64,000 nt of DNA from NCBI RefSeq assembly GCF_963675165.1, contig NC_087377.1, positions 12,262,632-12,326,631 on the forward strand, read 5' to 3'. Every line of letters begins with the position of its first letter. Position 1 is the stretch's first letter. Below are positions 35,320-47,138 of the stretch, one piece after another. Made by a program: the position numbers and the translations under genes. The stretch comes from Halichondria panicea. Taxonomy: Eukaryota > Porifera > Demospongiae > Suberitida > Halichondriidae. The notes beneath the pieces were generated by a model, which ran no database searches, was not told the DNA's origin, and was given only the letters and a program-made list of their open reading frames with translations.

Positions 35320-36485
35320 ATGACACCAACACCAATGGTAGGTAGATCTGTAATATAATTATGACCGTTTGCTATTCTCTATCTGTGTTCAGATGATTAG
35401 GTCAGTGCTGCTTTTAGGAGTTTGTACATGTTTGATTGTGAATGTGTCCAGTCAGACGATGCTTAGGTCTTCTCTGCAATCAACCAACCAAACTTATGTT
35501 TGTCCTCATGAGATTGTTATTTATGTCTGCAGTGGAGTTGGAGATGTTATCGACCTGTATGCACCACCACATGTTCCATCGGACCTCCCTTTGTCATATG
35601 TGCGTGGATTTGACACTCCGGGGACTGAGTATGTTTTAGGTCCTATTAAAACAAATCTTACTTCAACTATTTTACCTTTGATGGAAGCAGATCTGTTTGT
35701 GCTAAACTCGTCATTGCCGGAGTTTTTTATTATTTGTAGCGTGAGTTCTGAAAATGCTGAAGCCCAGCAGCACAGACCTTCAGGTAAATTGCAGTCTATA
35801 TTAAAACCAATCATAATCCACCCCTAAGACTATTGCCCTAGAGGGCTATCGGGGATATGGTTTAATGCTTAATATTGGAGGGGGTGTTAAAGTAATGTCA
35901 TTTAATATTTCTTTACTATATAGGTCCTCCTTTAGATGTGACTTCTCCTGTGATTGGATCTCTTTTCAGACCAGAGGACTATAACACTGCCAGTGTGGAA
36001 GTTAACTGGGCGCACAATAATGGGAATTATGATCCTAGTTACTACACCGTCCAGTTATTTGAGAATAACACTGAAACTGAATACATCACTATTTCTGCAG
36101 AAAGCAATAGTTTAGTAGCAATATTCTCTGTATCATTTAATGCCGTGGTGGATGTCCATGCAAGGATAATAGTGACGTCCAAATGTAACGAGACAACCAA
36201 GGGAATTTTAACTCGCACCATTCGAATACCAGAGACAACTATACCAGAGACAGCTATACCAGAGACAACTATACCTATATCAGAGATAGCTGTACCAGAG
36301 ACAGCTAGTAAAAGTTAGTATAATTACATACCATTTACGCGTCTATATAAGCCTGTTTATTGAGATCTGATATCTATCTATGTAATGTGACCATACCGTG
36401 GCATCAATACTTTTTTATTCGTGCAGGTAAAAAAACAGCGTACGTGTTCTGGGTAATTCTTTCAGCTGCAGCAGTTGTCCTATAG
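35320..36485 (+). CDS. Ig-FN3 surface protein, probably GPI-anchored
   Basis: Exons 35393-35783, 35924-36313 and 36427-36485 give an 840-nt frame (279 residues) starting at MIRSVLLLGVCTCLIVNV, a good signal peptide. A small upstream exon (35320-35337, MTPTPM, 55-nt intron) would add six residues in frame; which start is used is unclear. Exon 1 continues into an Ig-like domain (YVCPHEIVIYVCSG to FFIICSVSS) lacking the usual tryptophan. Exon 2 is a divergent FN3 (VEVNWAHNNGN, YYTVQLF) followed by a stalk of IPETT/IPETA repeats. The last exon encodes SKKTAYVFWVILSAAAVVL and stops. A hydrophobic terminus after small residues with no cytoplasmic part fits a GPI signal, though a tailless membrane helix is possible. 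Junctions are phase 1, as in the receptors. It is divergent to the Death receptor. Confidence 0.72.
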
Positions 36486-36760
36486 CAATAGAGTAGGACA
36501 GTTAGTGTCAAACTGCTATTAAAGGTAATTATGCTATAGCTAGTAACAGCAGTATTCGAGGTGTATAAATTATACTGTAAAGTCACGTTTTTGAGTGAAT
36601 TATAATACTTTTATATCTGCCTGGTTTGTTACATGCATGAGACTTGATTTTAGTACGCAGTGCATGTTGAGTAATTAGCTATACTATATATACCGTATAT
36701 ATACTGGTAAATTTCGTGGGATTATACCTATAATAGCTAATTGCATGATTGTGTAAGTAT

Positions 36761-36810
36761 CCTAGTCGGCAAAGATGCTGATGTATACTTCAGCATCTTT
36801 GCCGACTAGG
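36761..36810. repeat. Perfect 21-bp hairpin
   Basis: CCTAGTCGGCAAAGATGCTG plus A, loop TGTATACT, then the exact inverse. Lies about 280 bp downstream of the Ig-FN3 gene's stop. Confidence 0.85.
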
Positions 36811-37297
36811 CAGTTGGTAGTATGCTGCCAATGAACTATCATGTATGAACTATCAACTATATATAGGGACCTACACAAGAGCTGTATAGCTACACTCAGA
36901 CACTCAGCAACAAAGGCTTAGACAAGATACATGCAGAGACTCTGCATGGAGGCCACAGGTACACCTACAGCAGGTCAGAGAAACTCAGGTGGGGACCTTC
37001 TGAGCCTGAGATCGCACAGGCACGCCTGCAGGAGGTCAGACTCACAGCAACTTGCAAGGTTAAGGATAGTGTTGGCAACGGATGACATTTACATAGATCA
37101 ATTTTCTTTTTTGCGGCTTCTAACTCCTATGTTATATAATGTTACTATCTCTTGCACATTTTCTAGGCAACTGGATAAACAATTTGGTCAAGCGAATGCA
37201 GAGAATCAGATACAGCGTTTTGAAGAACACTAGCCAAGATCCAATTTTATTTGCTCAACCACACCCAATAAAATAGAGAACAGATTATCCTACATTA

Positions 37298-37443
37298 TCC
37301 TCGAGACAAGAACCGCAAAAGTAGTCATTAGATTCGAGGTAAGGTCGTTTTTAGGCCGTGGCTATTTCCTGAGCTGCAGCCACCTCGCTATTCTGGCCAA
37401 GCTGCATGGTCCCAAGGGTGACCGGATTAACGAGAGTCTACTG
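37298..37443. repeat. Dispersed repeat (copy of 9,333)
   Basis: Near-identical to the block in IFC-1 intron 6 (CCTCGAGACAAGAACCGCAA to ACGAGAGTCTACTGTA). Confidence 0.6.
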
Positions 37444-38121
37444 TACTTCTCTTAGCCCAAGGAGCTAATCCAAACTATATCTTTCCAGAATCACCTACTA
37501 GGTATAGCACACTTCACAAAGCATGCTGCAATAACAACTCACAATTAATAAAGGAACTACTAAAGCATGATGCATGTACTGAACATGCACAATCAACCTA
37601 AAGACGATCAATGGCTATACTCCCTTGCACATAGCGTGCGTGTTTGGACACATACAATGCATAAAGCTTCTTCTTGAAAGTTGTATAGATACAACTTTCA
37701 ATACAGGTAATTTTGTATGAAAAGACCATTATCCTGCATGCATGCTTGGAAAATGCGTTGACCATGCAATGACCTAACTCCATTGACTCATGCACTCACT
37801 GTGTTTCTGATCCAATATATATACTTGGCTAATTGCTGTTGAAATTAATGCCATGCATGTCTGTGGTAAAATTAATGCTACATGCATGTATATTGCATAT
37901 TTTATATCATTTGCATTGTATAAATTATCCACTTATTTCACTGCCAGAAGTGAAAAATAACGAAGATAAAACACCCTAGATCTGGTGAAAGAAAAAGCAA
38001 AAGGCGAACTAAATGGAAAATTCAACAAATCCAAAAGTATACATGGAATGCTTTCTTGCTATATAACAGCCCACCTATATATAGCAATACCTTTATGACA
38101 AGTAAGCTCGTCTATGCATAG

Positions 38122-38459
38122 TCGGGCGCCGCCGCCCTCTACCGTTGCCCGGAAGGAGGTCGGGAATCAAGCCTATCCACAGTTTTGTTCTGTTGTTGGA
38201 AATCCAACAATTCCACCAGCTCCAATCAGATTGCAGTATCTCAAGGGGATTGATCACACCCACTCAACTGTACCACGTGTGAATTTTGCACACGTTGGAT
38301 TGACTGAGAGGCGAGGCCAACACCCACTTTAATAAATGATATTCATCGTTAGCACCCCCATAGAATGAATGATATTCATGATACTATTGCGTAACAGGCC
38401 AGAACAAAACTGTGGATAGGCTTGATTCCCGACCTCCTTCAAGGAGGGCGGCGGCGTTC
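38122..38459. mobile_element. GC-rich inverted-repeat MITE
   Basis: Arms of about 60-70 bp: CGCCGCCGCCCTCT and AAGGAGGTCGGGAATCAAGC then CTATCCACAGTTTTGTTCTG at the left, with the inverse at 38,399-38,458. GTCTATGCAT lies just outside both ends, a likely target-site duplication. The centre is non-coding. Confidence 0.75.
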
Positions 38460-38510
38460 GACTAGTCTATGCATGTATATACTCATGCAGTCTGCTGCGT
38501 ACATGAATGG

Positions 38511-41500
38511 ACATGTAGCCTTATGCCTTTATTATATTAGCCTTATATTATTATGGTGAGCCTTTTGTTTCAAAATGGCGATACAAAATACCATGTGTTT
38601 GTGTCCCAAACTGGAAGGATAAATCGACTCGATGTGTTTTATCAACTCCACTTTATCTGGTAGGGATCGACTCGATGTGTTTTATCAACTCGATTTTATC
38701 GACTTCATCTGGTAGGTATCGACTCAATGTGTTTCATCAACTCGATTTAGCGACTGCTTCTGGTAAGGATCGACTCAATTCCAGGTCACTGGAGGAAAAG
38801 GCGAGTTTCGAGGGCGGCCTGATATGGCTGTATATACTCTAGCGTGCAACAAAGGCGCTAGGCTCAGACAAGACACTGAGACTCTTGAGGCCACAGGCAC
38901 GCCTACAGCAGCTCAGAGTAGTTCAGATGGGGACCTTCTGAGCCTGAGATCACACAGCAGCTACTTGCTATGTTTCATGAACTCAAGAGTCAAGTAGACA
39001 AGCATTTAGTGATTTAATTTACTGTGATCCAGCACAAGTAAGCTGCTGTGACCTTCTGCAGGCGTGCCTGGAAGGTCAGCTATTCTGACCTGCTGTAGGC
39101 CTGCCTGTGGCCTCAAGTACGGTGGCCCTGAGTGCTACTCCAGTTGGTAGTTGGCAGTTGGTAGTTGGCAGTTGGCAGTTGGCAGTTGGTAGTTGGGAGT
39201 TGGGAGTTGGTAGTTTGTACGGTGGCCCTGAGGTACACACCTACTCCATTTCAGTGGCGTAGGAAGCACGGGTGCTGGAGCACCCCCTTATCTCAAGCTA
39301 CCTTACCTACTTGCTCCATGAAGTTCAGAACAGCTAGCTAGAAGTCCAGCTAGTAGCTAGCTATTAGTTACTAAGCTAGCTATACTATACTATTACGTAC
39401 ACAGTACAAAGGTCAGCTAGATGAACCACATCGTAGATATCTCTAGCACATTGCGAACAGCTACTAAAGAGGGTAGCTAGAGGTAGCTAGACTATAGATC
39501 AAGTGTAATTGGATCCTAAAATAGACATGCTGTAGTTAGAACGTTCGTTTTCTTCACTGCGAAGATTGAAACGTTCCTCTGAAGTACAATGACACATGCA
39601 ATGCAATCTTTTTTTATTGTATATTCATACCCACTTAACAGATTCTATAGATTTAAAGTATATCAGAAAAATGTTGATACTGATAATTTTGTACCAAATT
39701 TGCTCAGAATTAATCTCCGGGAATGTAGAGTGCCAAAATTTTCCTGGGGCAAGCCCCAGATTTGTAAAGCACCCCCTTACAAAAACATCTTCCTACTCCT
39801 CTGCATTTTTCATTTGCGGTTCATTTCGCAGTTCAACTACGCTTCTGCAGTTCACTTTGCAGTTCACTTTGCAGTTCACTTTTCAGTTCACTTTTCAGTT
39901 CACTTTGCAGTTCACTTTTGCAGTTCTCTTCTGCAGTTCACTTTTGCAGTTCTCTTCTGCAGTTCACTTTTGCAGTTCAGTTCACTTTTGCAGTTCTCTT
40001 CTGCAGTTTACTTTAATTGCAGTTCTCTTCTGCAGTTCACTTTTGCAGTTCTCTTCTGCAGTTCAACTATGCTTCTGCAATTCACTTTTGCAGTTCGCTT
40101 TTGCAGTTGACTTTTGCAGTTGCTCAATCACAATAATCACGTGACATCACATGACTTGTGCTTTCAAATTCATTGCAGCATTAAAGACAAAATAAATGAA
40201 GAAGTACATGTGTATACTGTATATAGTACAATGTAAAAAACAACAATAATAATTAGTTTGTTGCAACTTAATTCTTTAATAAGAAACAAGCAAGAGAATA
40301 TTATGCTGGCTAGCTATAGCTGTGTGTCTAATATCTCTGCAGTCTGTGTTTGAACGATTAGTTTGTAGGGTCTCCACGAGTAAAAGTATTTTATCAACAG
40401 ATCTGGGGTATTTAATATCTGCATACATCCTACCCTATAGGCTATACCGTTGAGTTGTTGTGTAGATTAATGTGCCATGATAAACGTTAAACACAGACAG
40501 ACACAGCAGAGACATAGCTAGCTATAGCTAGCTATTAGTGCTACATAATAACATTCTCTTACTTGTCTTGTTTCTTATTAAAGCACATGTGATTGAGCAG
40601 AAGCCAGACAACTGCAAAAGCAGAGCGAACTGAAAAGTGAACTGCAAAGTGAACTGAAAAGTGAACTGCAAAGTGAACTGAAAAGTGAACTGCAAAGTGA
40701 ACTGCAAAGTGAACTGCAGAAGCGTACTTGAACTGCGAAATGAACCGCAAATGAAAAATGGAGTAGGTGTGTACCTCAGGGCCACCGTAAGTTTGTGACC
40801 TTTAAACTTTGCAGTTAGCAAATGTTGTATATAGATCTTTGCACCGCCTCTAATCTTTTAACCATAACTTTAAATAGCCTCAATAGAATCTAAAAGTGCC
40901 ATGCAAAACCTGTTTCTATAATTCCCCCCTCCCTGCTGGGATCTGGGAATATAGGTACATGAGGATTAGACTTGAAATGATCTCCCTACCTAGATGTGTA
41001 CATATAAGATTAATTGTGTACATATAAGATTAATATTACCGTCTTAGACTTAGGCCAGCTAGATATCGGTGCCAGTATCATAATTTAAAAGCAGGCTAAT
41101 TATTGTTGCAAAGTTTAAACGTTACGAACTGCCAACTCCCAACTCCCAACTGCCAACTACCAACTGCCAACTACCAACTGCCAACTCCCAACTACCAACT
41201 CCCAACTACCAACTGCCAACTACCAACTCCCAACTGCAAACTACCAACTGCCAACTGCCAACTACGTGTTTGAACTATCAAGTATATAGCAACTGCGAAC
41301 TACCAACTACGCATTTGAACTATCAAGTAGCAACTGTGAACTACCAACTACGCATTTGAACTATCAAGTATATGAACTACCAACTAGAGTAGCGCTCAGG
41401 GCCACCGTACACTCAAGAGTCTCGGTGCCTTGTCTGAGCCTAGCGCCTTTGTTGCAAGAGTACAACCATAGATAGCCTCGATATCAAGCCGCCCTCGAAA

Positions 41501-41758
41501 CTCGCCTTTTCCCCCAGCGGCCTGAAATCGAGTCGATCCTCTCACCAGAAGAAATCGAGTTGATGAAACACATCGAGTCGATCCTTAACAGATGAAATCG
41601 AGTTGATATAACACATCGAGTCGATCCCTACCAGATAAAGTCGATAAAATCGAGTTGATAAAACAAATCGAGTTGATTTTCGGGACACCAACACATGGTA
41701 TTTTGTATCGCCATTTTGAAACAAAAGGCTCACCATAATTATTATATAGGCTACATGT
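38511..41758. mobile_element. 3.2-kb foldback transposon
   Basis: A large palindrome. The outer ends ACATGTAGCC ... TTATGGTGAGCCTTTTGTTT then CAAAATGGCGATACAAAATA are mirrored at 41,690-41,758. Moving inward, both arms carry in mirror order: GACTCGATGTGTTTTATCAA repeats (38.6-38.8 / 41.5-41.7 kb), a CGCCTTTTCC-type block, (G/T)TTGGCAGTTGGTA repeats (39.14-39.22 / 41.13-41.28 kb), GGTGGCCCTGAGGTACACAC, and GCAGTTCACTTT repeats (39.84-40.12 / 40.61-40.72 kb). This matches the architecture of foldback elements. No transposase is seen; ORFs across the arms are repeat-derived. Confidence 0.8.
39252..39803. mobile_element. MITE nested in the foldback left arm
   Basis: Starts CAGTGGCGTAGGAA and ends TTCCTACTCCTCTG, flanked by CATTT on both sides. 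The mirror arm (about 40,753-40,770) reads straight through the same site, giving the pre-insertion sequence. Confidence 0.7.
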
Positions 41759-42043
41759 CATGAGTTCATGCATGTGTATATATTATACAGTTTGCTGCAA
41801 GCTATATGCTCAAAATTAACAGTGTTTTTATTGTGTATACCAGTATAACTATAGTTGCAGGTTCTGACGTGGTTTCCCATCGCATTGATATTGACAAGCA
41901 CCTGCATGCGTTCACTTTTGGAGGTCTTATCTGATGTGTTTTGTAAATGGTTTGAATTTGGAGTTGAAATTCAAATTGAAGGCTCTGAGCTAGAGGTATA
42001 TATAAAGATAATTATCAATGTATAATAATGTCAGCGATTCAGT

Positions 42044-42244
42044 ATGGAAAATCAAGCAGTCCAACAATGTTTCACAGCTATGCTGGTGCATTTTTTCACT
42101 CATGATACAACTTCTACTTGGTCAAGCATCATTAGGGTAGTGCAGTCACGTACTGTTAACTGTCCACATTTAGTGAAGCAACTTATCAATTTGGCCGAAA
42201 AATGTGCTAAATATTATCTTCGTTCCGTTAATTACCGTTGCTGA
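42044..42244 (+). other. Short ORF, possibly Death-like
   Basis: 66-residue ORF. Spacing such as AMLVHFF, TWSSIIRVV and LVKQLINLAEKCA loosely recalls the last three helices of the Death domain at 31.2 kb (EVINQW, TWRELTNHL, LAKELMTIY). No splice sites or neighbouring exons support it, and it may be chance. Confidence 0.2.
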
Positions 42245-43620
42245 TCATAGCTATATAGCTTCAGAATTATGCCAGTATACTAGCTTTCTATTACATGTGG
42301 CATTGCCAATTAGTAATTGCATGCATGACACTGTAAGTTGTAAGTGCATGGTCCTATATATATATATATATAGCCTCGTATAGGCCAAGGAAGGAGGAAC
42401 AGGCAGCACACATGCACCATGCACAGGCAACACAAGCACAATTAATGTATGCATGGTCTATATGAGCTCGATGGCGAGTATATAGTGTCGCGAGGGCTTG
42501 CATAAATACAATAATAGGCTAAGCGTATATACTGGATGTTTTCGTACACTCCAAGATTTCGACCAAAGATCAGCATCTGAGGGGCTGTTTTCTTTCCCGA
42601 GGTGCCTCCAGAGTTTGGCAATCAGCTGCATAAATTATATAGAGTATAGATTCTATATAATTATATATAATTTTTTATACTTACAACTTCCTTGTTCCCA
42701 TGCAAGAAAGGGAAACTGAAAGGAATTATAAGTTGTCCAAAATGGCAGAAACATGTATGAACAAGATGCTCGGAAATCTCCTTCCTTTATATACTGCTGA
42801 GCAATGTGAGGCACGTTATAGTTTTTTCACAGAAACCATATTTGGAATTTACTTTCTCCACGGAGAAACGTGCAAAATTGATATACTTTTGTATGAGAAA
42901 AATCCCTAAAGGAAACATACTTGCAGTTGCAGATATAAGAGCATTCATTCGTCTTCCCTTCAGAAACACTCTTTTGTCGCTTTTTGGATTTTTCAAATGT
43001 GCTGATGTGCTCTATCTTCACGCTTCTTCCTTCTGATTTTGCCTCCTCTTCTATTTCACAGAGTTTTTACGATACGATATGGCCCTTCAATATTATGTGT
43101 ATTTATAGCTAAAACTTATACTTTATGCATGCATGTTGGCTTACAGTTCCTTCCAGTGGTGACAACAGGATAGGTAGCATTTGACTACTTGAGCGGCAAC
43201 ACTTCTGTAGTCATCAGCACTTGGATTTTTTTTATGCATTTACATTACGCTGGCAATCCTGGCCTGAACTACCAAATCCATACATACACTTCAGGTGCAA
43301 ACCTGCTTCAATATCAGAGCGATAATGGGTGGGGAACGGGAACGAATCGGGTCAATCAATATCATCATTCCCAATATTATCACCCCTTTGTAAGGGGTTG
43401 CTGGGTCTATTGTGCCATGGCGGAAGCATCCTGTAGAAAGCAATGGGAGTATAGGTAAATGTGCAAGCATGCATGCATGCAAGGTAACTTATTATCTTTA
43501 AACATAATTATAATAACCATGTAAGAGAAACAGTGTCTCACTTTACTAGGTGTAAGTTACTTTAAATTTATATTCATTCTACAGATAGCATTCCCTATAA
43601 CCATCCTCTAAGTGTATACA
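42245..43620. other. No gene recognised
   Basis: Several short ORFs overlap on both strands; none shows a domain or signal peptide I can name. Confidence 0.35.
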
Positions 43621-43624
43621 GAGG

Positions 43625-43787
43625 TTTTCAGGTAGGTTGAGCTCGAGAGAACGCTTCAGAGTGTAAATTTACTCATGCATATTAAGTTATAAAATATTAC
43701 TGCTGTATTGTAACGTTCAACAGTAATTTATGAGTATATATATAACTTGACACTCTAGCTGAAGCATTCCCTCAACCTACCTGAAAA
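43625..43787. mobile_element. MITE with TTTTCAGGTAGGTTGAG ends
   Basis: 163 bp with perfect 17-bp terminal inverted repeats and further inner symmetry (GCTTCAGAGTGT / ACACTCTAGCTGAAGC). Non-coding. Confidence 0.75.
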
Positions 43788-44519
43788 TCTCGATATGAGG
43801 TGCAAGTGCATGCATGGGAGCACACTTTTGTGTTTGTAACCTGATTGATTGTTGTCAGGGATTTACTGTACAAAAAATTGGCATAATGTTAGAGCACTAT
43901 TTATTATATAGACATTGTTAGACTAGTATATAACACTTCCATGGGTGCATGACTGAAGTAAGTATGTGCGTATCAAGAGAGTAACCTATTCATTAGGAGA
44001 CATTGTTACGAAACGACCGTTTGTATAAACATTATACTTAATTCGCTTGAATGAAGATCAAAGATCTTTGGGTTCTTTTGTGATCGAAATACTTATGGGT
44101 AAAAAGATTATGAGCTTGTAAGCTGCATATGCTACATGATCTGAGGCTAAAGAATGCACGTCGGCAATGAATTTCCTGGTGACGAGGCAATTCATTGCCT
44201 ACAACCAAAATTAGTGTAGGCAATAAATTGCCTGGAAGTTTGAAAATTCCTGGTGCATGTTATTGTATGGTGGCCTTAAAGTGCAGATACTGGCACTGCT
44301 ATATATGAGTTTCCCGTGATTATGCCTGCATGCATACAATAAGTATTCAGCATGATATCATGTGTGTATATATTAGCAATAAGTTTAGTAGCTTTATATT
44401 TATGTTATATATAGCTTTGACACGTACATGTTGAGGCATCAGCACCCGCAGGCAGTGCTTTCATTACAAACGTTCTCAGCAATTAATATTTAATCTTTTA
44501 TTCCTTCACAATCACTTCA

Positions 44520-44968
44520 ACTGATGTATATTTCCATGAGCTGAAGTCCAATATTAGCGTGTATGCTGGGATTATAGAAGCACATTCGTAGCTCAATGTC
44601 ATCAGTAGTTGGAGTTGATAGAGTTTTTGTAAACCACGGAGGATTGTTGTTATTGTAACATGTGCTTGTTGAGGCTAGATTTACCATCCCACAACGCATT
44701 ATCGGGATGCAAACGAAACGGGTTTACATTATAGTTATTAGATGTGGCCACACTATCTATCACAAAAGTAGTTATTTCCGACAAATGGAGGAGAACCAAA
44801 AGTGTTCCCCTCATCACAAGGACAGCGCACGTGAGCGTCAGTATCACCACTGGTTCCATTAAAATAACCACTAGCAAATGTCCAGATATGTGTGCGTGGA
44901 GATTGTCCATGCGTGACACTGAGTCCATCGACATATGCAACATCGATAGTATTCCTACCTGCTATTAA
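44520..44968 (-). pseudogene. Secreted/ectodomain protein pseudogene (3' end)
   Basis: On the minus strand a split frame reads VAYVDGLSVTHGQSPRTHIW, then CPCDEG, PPFVGNNYFC, after a shift LHPDNALWDG, and after another CYNNNNPPWFTKTL with TDDIELRMC, ending MEIYIS and stop. To my recollection this order of motifs belongs to a cysteine-rich extracellular module common in sponges and cnidarians; its function is unknown to me. An internal TAG and two frame changes within about 440 bp mark it as broken. Confidence 0.6.
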
Positions 44969-45589
44969 CTACTACCAAGGGCGTATACAGAGAAGAGGGC
45001 ATGCAACTCACTATGTATCCTACGTACTCATCCGACTTCGTATCAGAGACCGGATATGCTAAAAATAGAATCCAGTATACGGACGTGAACAAGTGGGCGG
45101 TGTTGTTTACGGAGTTATAATTATGGGCGTGTACATCAGAGCTGCCTAGCTAGCTAGCTAACAGTGCAGTATTATTTTAGAGAAGTGTCATGACCAGTCC
45201 TAGTCCAGCCAGGTCCAAGACAACCCCTTCGAGCATGAAGTTGAGTGCTGGGCGCATTGTTAAGAAGTACCAGAGACTCAGGAAGACAGATTATTGTACC
45301 TAGGTTTCATCTTCTTGGAGTTGCAACTGTTGGATGGTTTGCCTTTGCCTTTGACACTGCTAGTACAAGCCATACTGCTGCTGAGAACTAGTTTTACTAT
45401 GCTGCAATCGAGCTAGCTAGCTGGCACAGATATAAAAAATACTTTGATTTACCTTGTGCGGTCAAAGGTTACGCGTGGGCGTTTTTGTGGGCAGTTCTAA
45501 AAATAGCTCAATACGAAGTCGGATGATTCTGAGAATGGGGCGAGTTGCATGCCCTCTTCTCTGTATACGCCCTTGCTACTACTCTGATG

Positions 45590-46080
<491 letters not shown>

Positions 46081-46109
46081 CAGTAACAGTATATTCAAGA
46101 CAATTCACT

Positions 46110-46579
46110 CACCCAGGTTAGGCTCAGACAGGGTCATATCTCCTCCATGTAGTTAGTACAGTACAACAGTAGGACCCGGTTGGAGTGAGCTAGGGGTTGG
46201 TCACTCTGTAGTTTAGTCTGATGATCTGAGAACCATTCCTGTTAATGTAGAACTGGTGTCCTGGTTCACCACCATTGTTCAGTATCACACACCCACCATG
46301 CAGGATATGTCCACTGTCCTAATAGTCCATTACCATTGTTGTCAGCACCATTTCTACAGAAGGTAGTGAGGTCAGTGCGACAGGTGAGAGAAGGGAGACC
46401 ACCAATGATTATGTAACTCTCTCCAGTGTCAGTGATGAAGATCTAAGTCTAGGACCATATCCCATGCAGATCAGGTAGACTGTTCAGTGATTTATAGCTT
46501 CTACCACAGGATTACCTTGCTGTCCCAAACAGGTGGACACAACACACAGTAGCAACACCTTGAGTATTCTCCATTGCAT
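46110..46579 (-). pseudogene. Pseudogene of a signal-peptide-bearing ectodomain
   Basis: Starts on the minus strand at 46,579 with a clean signal peptide (MQWRILKVLLLCVVSTCLGQ) and a possible donor (CAAG then GTAATC). Further on, in two different frames, come ITDTGESYIIIGG, CRTDLTTFCRNGADNNGNG, then VILNNGGEPGHQFYINRNGS and IIRLNYRVTNP before a TAG. The frame changes at the PAW/GGC boundary. This looks like the N-terminal extracellular domain of another sponge receptor type, inactivated. Confidence 0.6.
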
Positions 46580-47138
46580 GCTGCAGCCTTTATATCTGTT
46601 TGGAAGTTTTTCCATTAATGATCCTTACCCACCCAGAGCCAGTCTAGCCTCGAATCCAGGCCGATTAAAATACCTTTTCTCAGAGGGGGGAGGGGGAAGA
46701 CCTCCCTTGATTTTCCCCCGAGCTATTAAGTCTGGCCCCCAGACCAGCCCAGAGCACGCAGCAAAATCTTGGTCCACACCACTCCTCTGAGTCCTCAGAG
46801 ACACCATCACTGTCCCTCACCCGTTGTCCTACAGGTGGTATCTCCATGCACGGCAGCTCAGGCTCCGCTGGATTGGTTTAATAGGTCGGAATTGTCCTCT
46901 TGTGATTTGTCTCATTCATGCGCATCTTCATAATCATGGCATTCTTACACAAACAATAGCAATAGAAGTATATAGTGGTACACAGCAGATCTTTGAACCT
47001 GCAAAAATTAATGCTGAAAAAATAAAACTCGTGAATATTTATTTGTGAGGGACCACAATACGCTTAAATATAATGCTCACTGAAGCATGTAACAATGCAT
47101 GGAGAATTCAAATTTTAGCCCAGTGACAGGAGAAGTCC

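Noticed and set aside
39589-40144. 173- and 182-codon ORFs
   Set aside because: Most of each is the GCAGTTCACTTT repeat of the foldback element; no domain.
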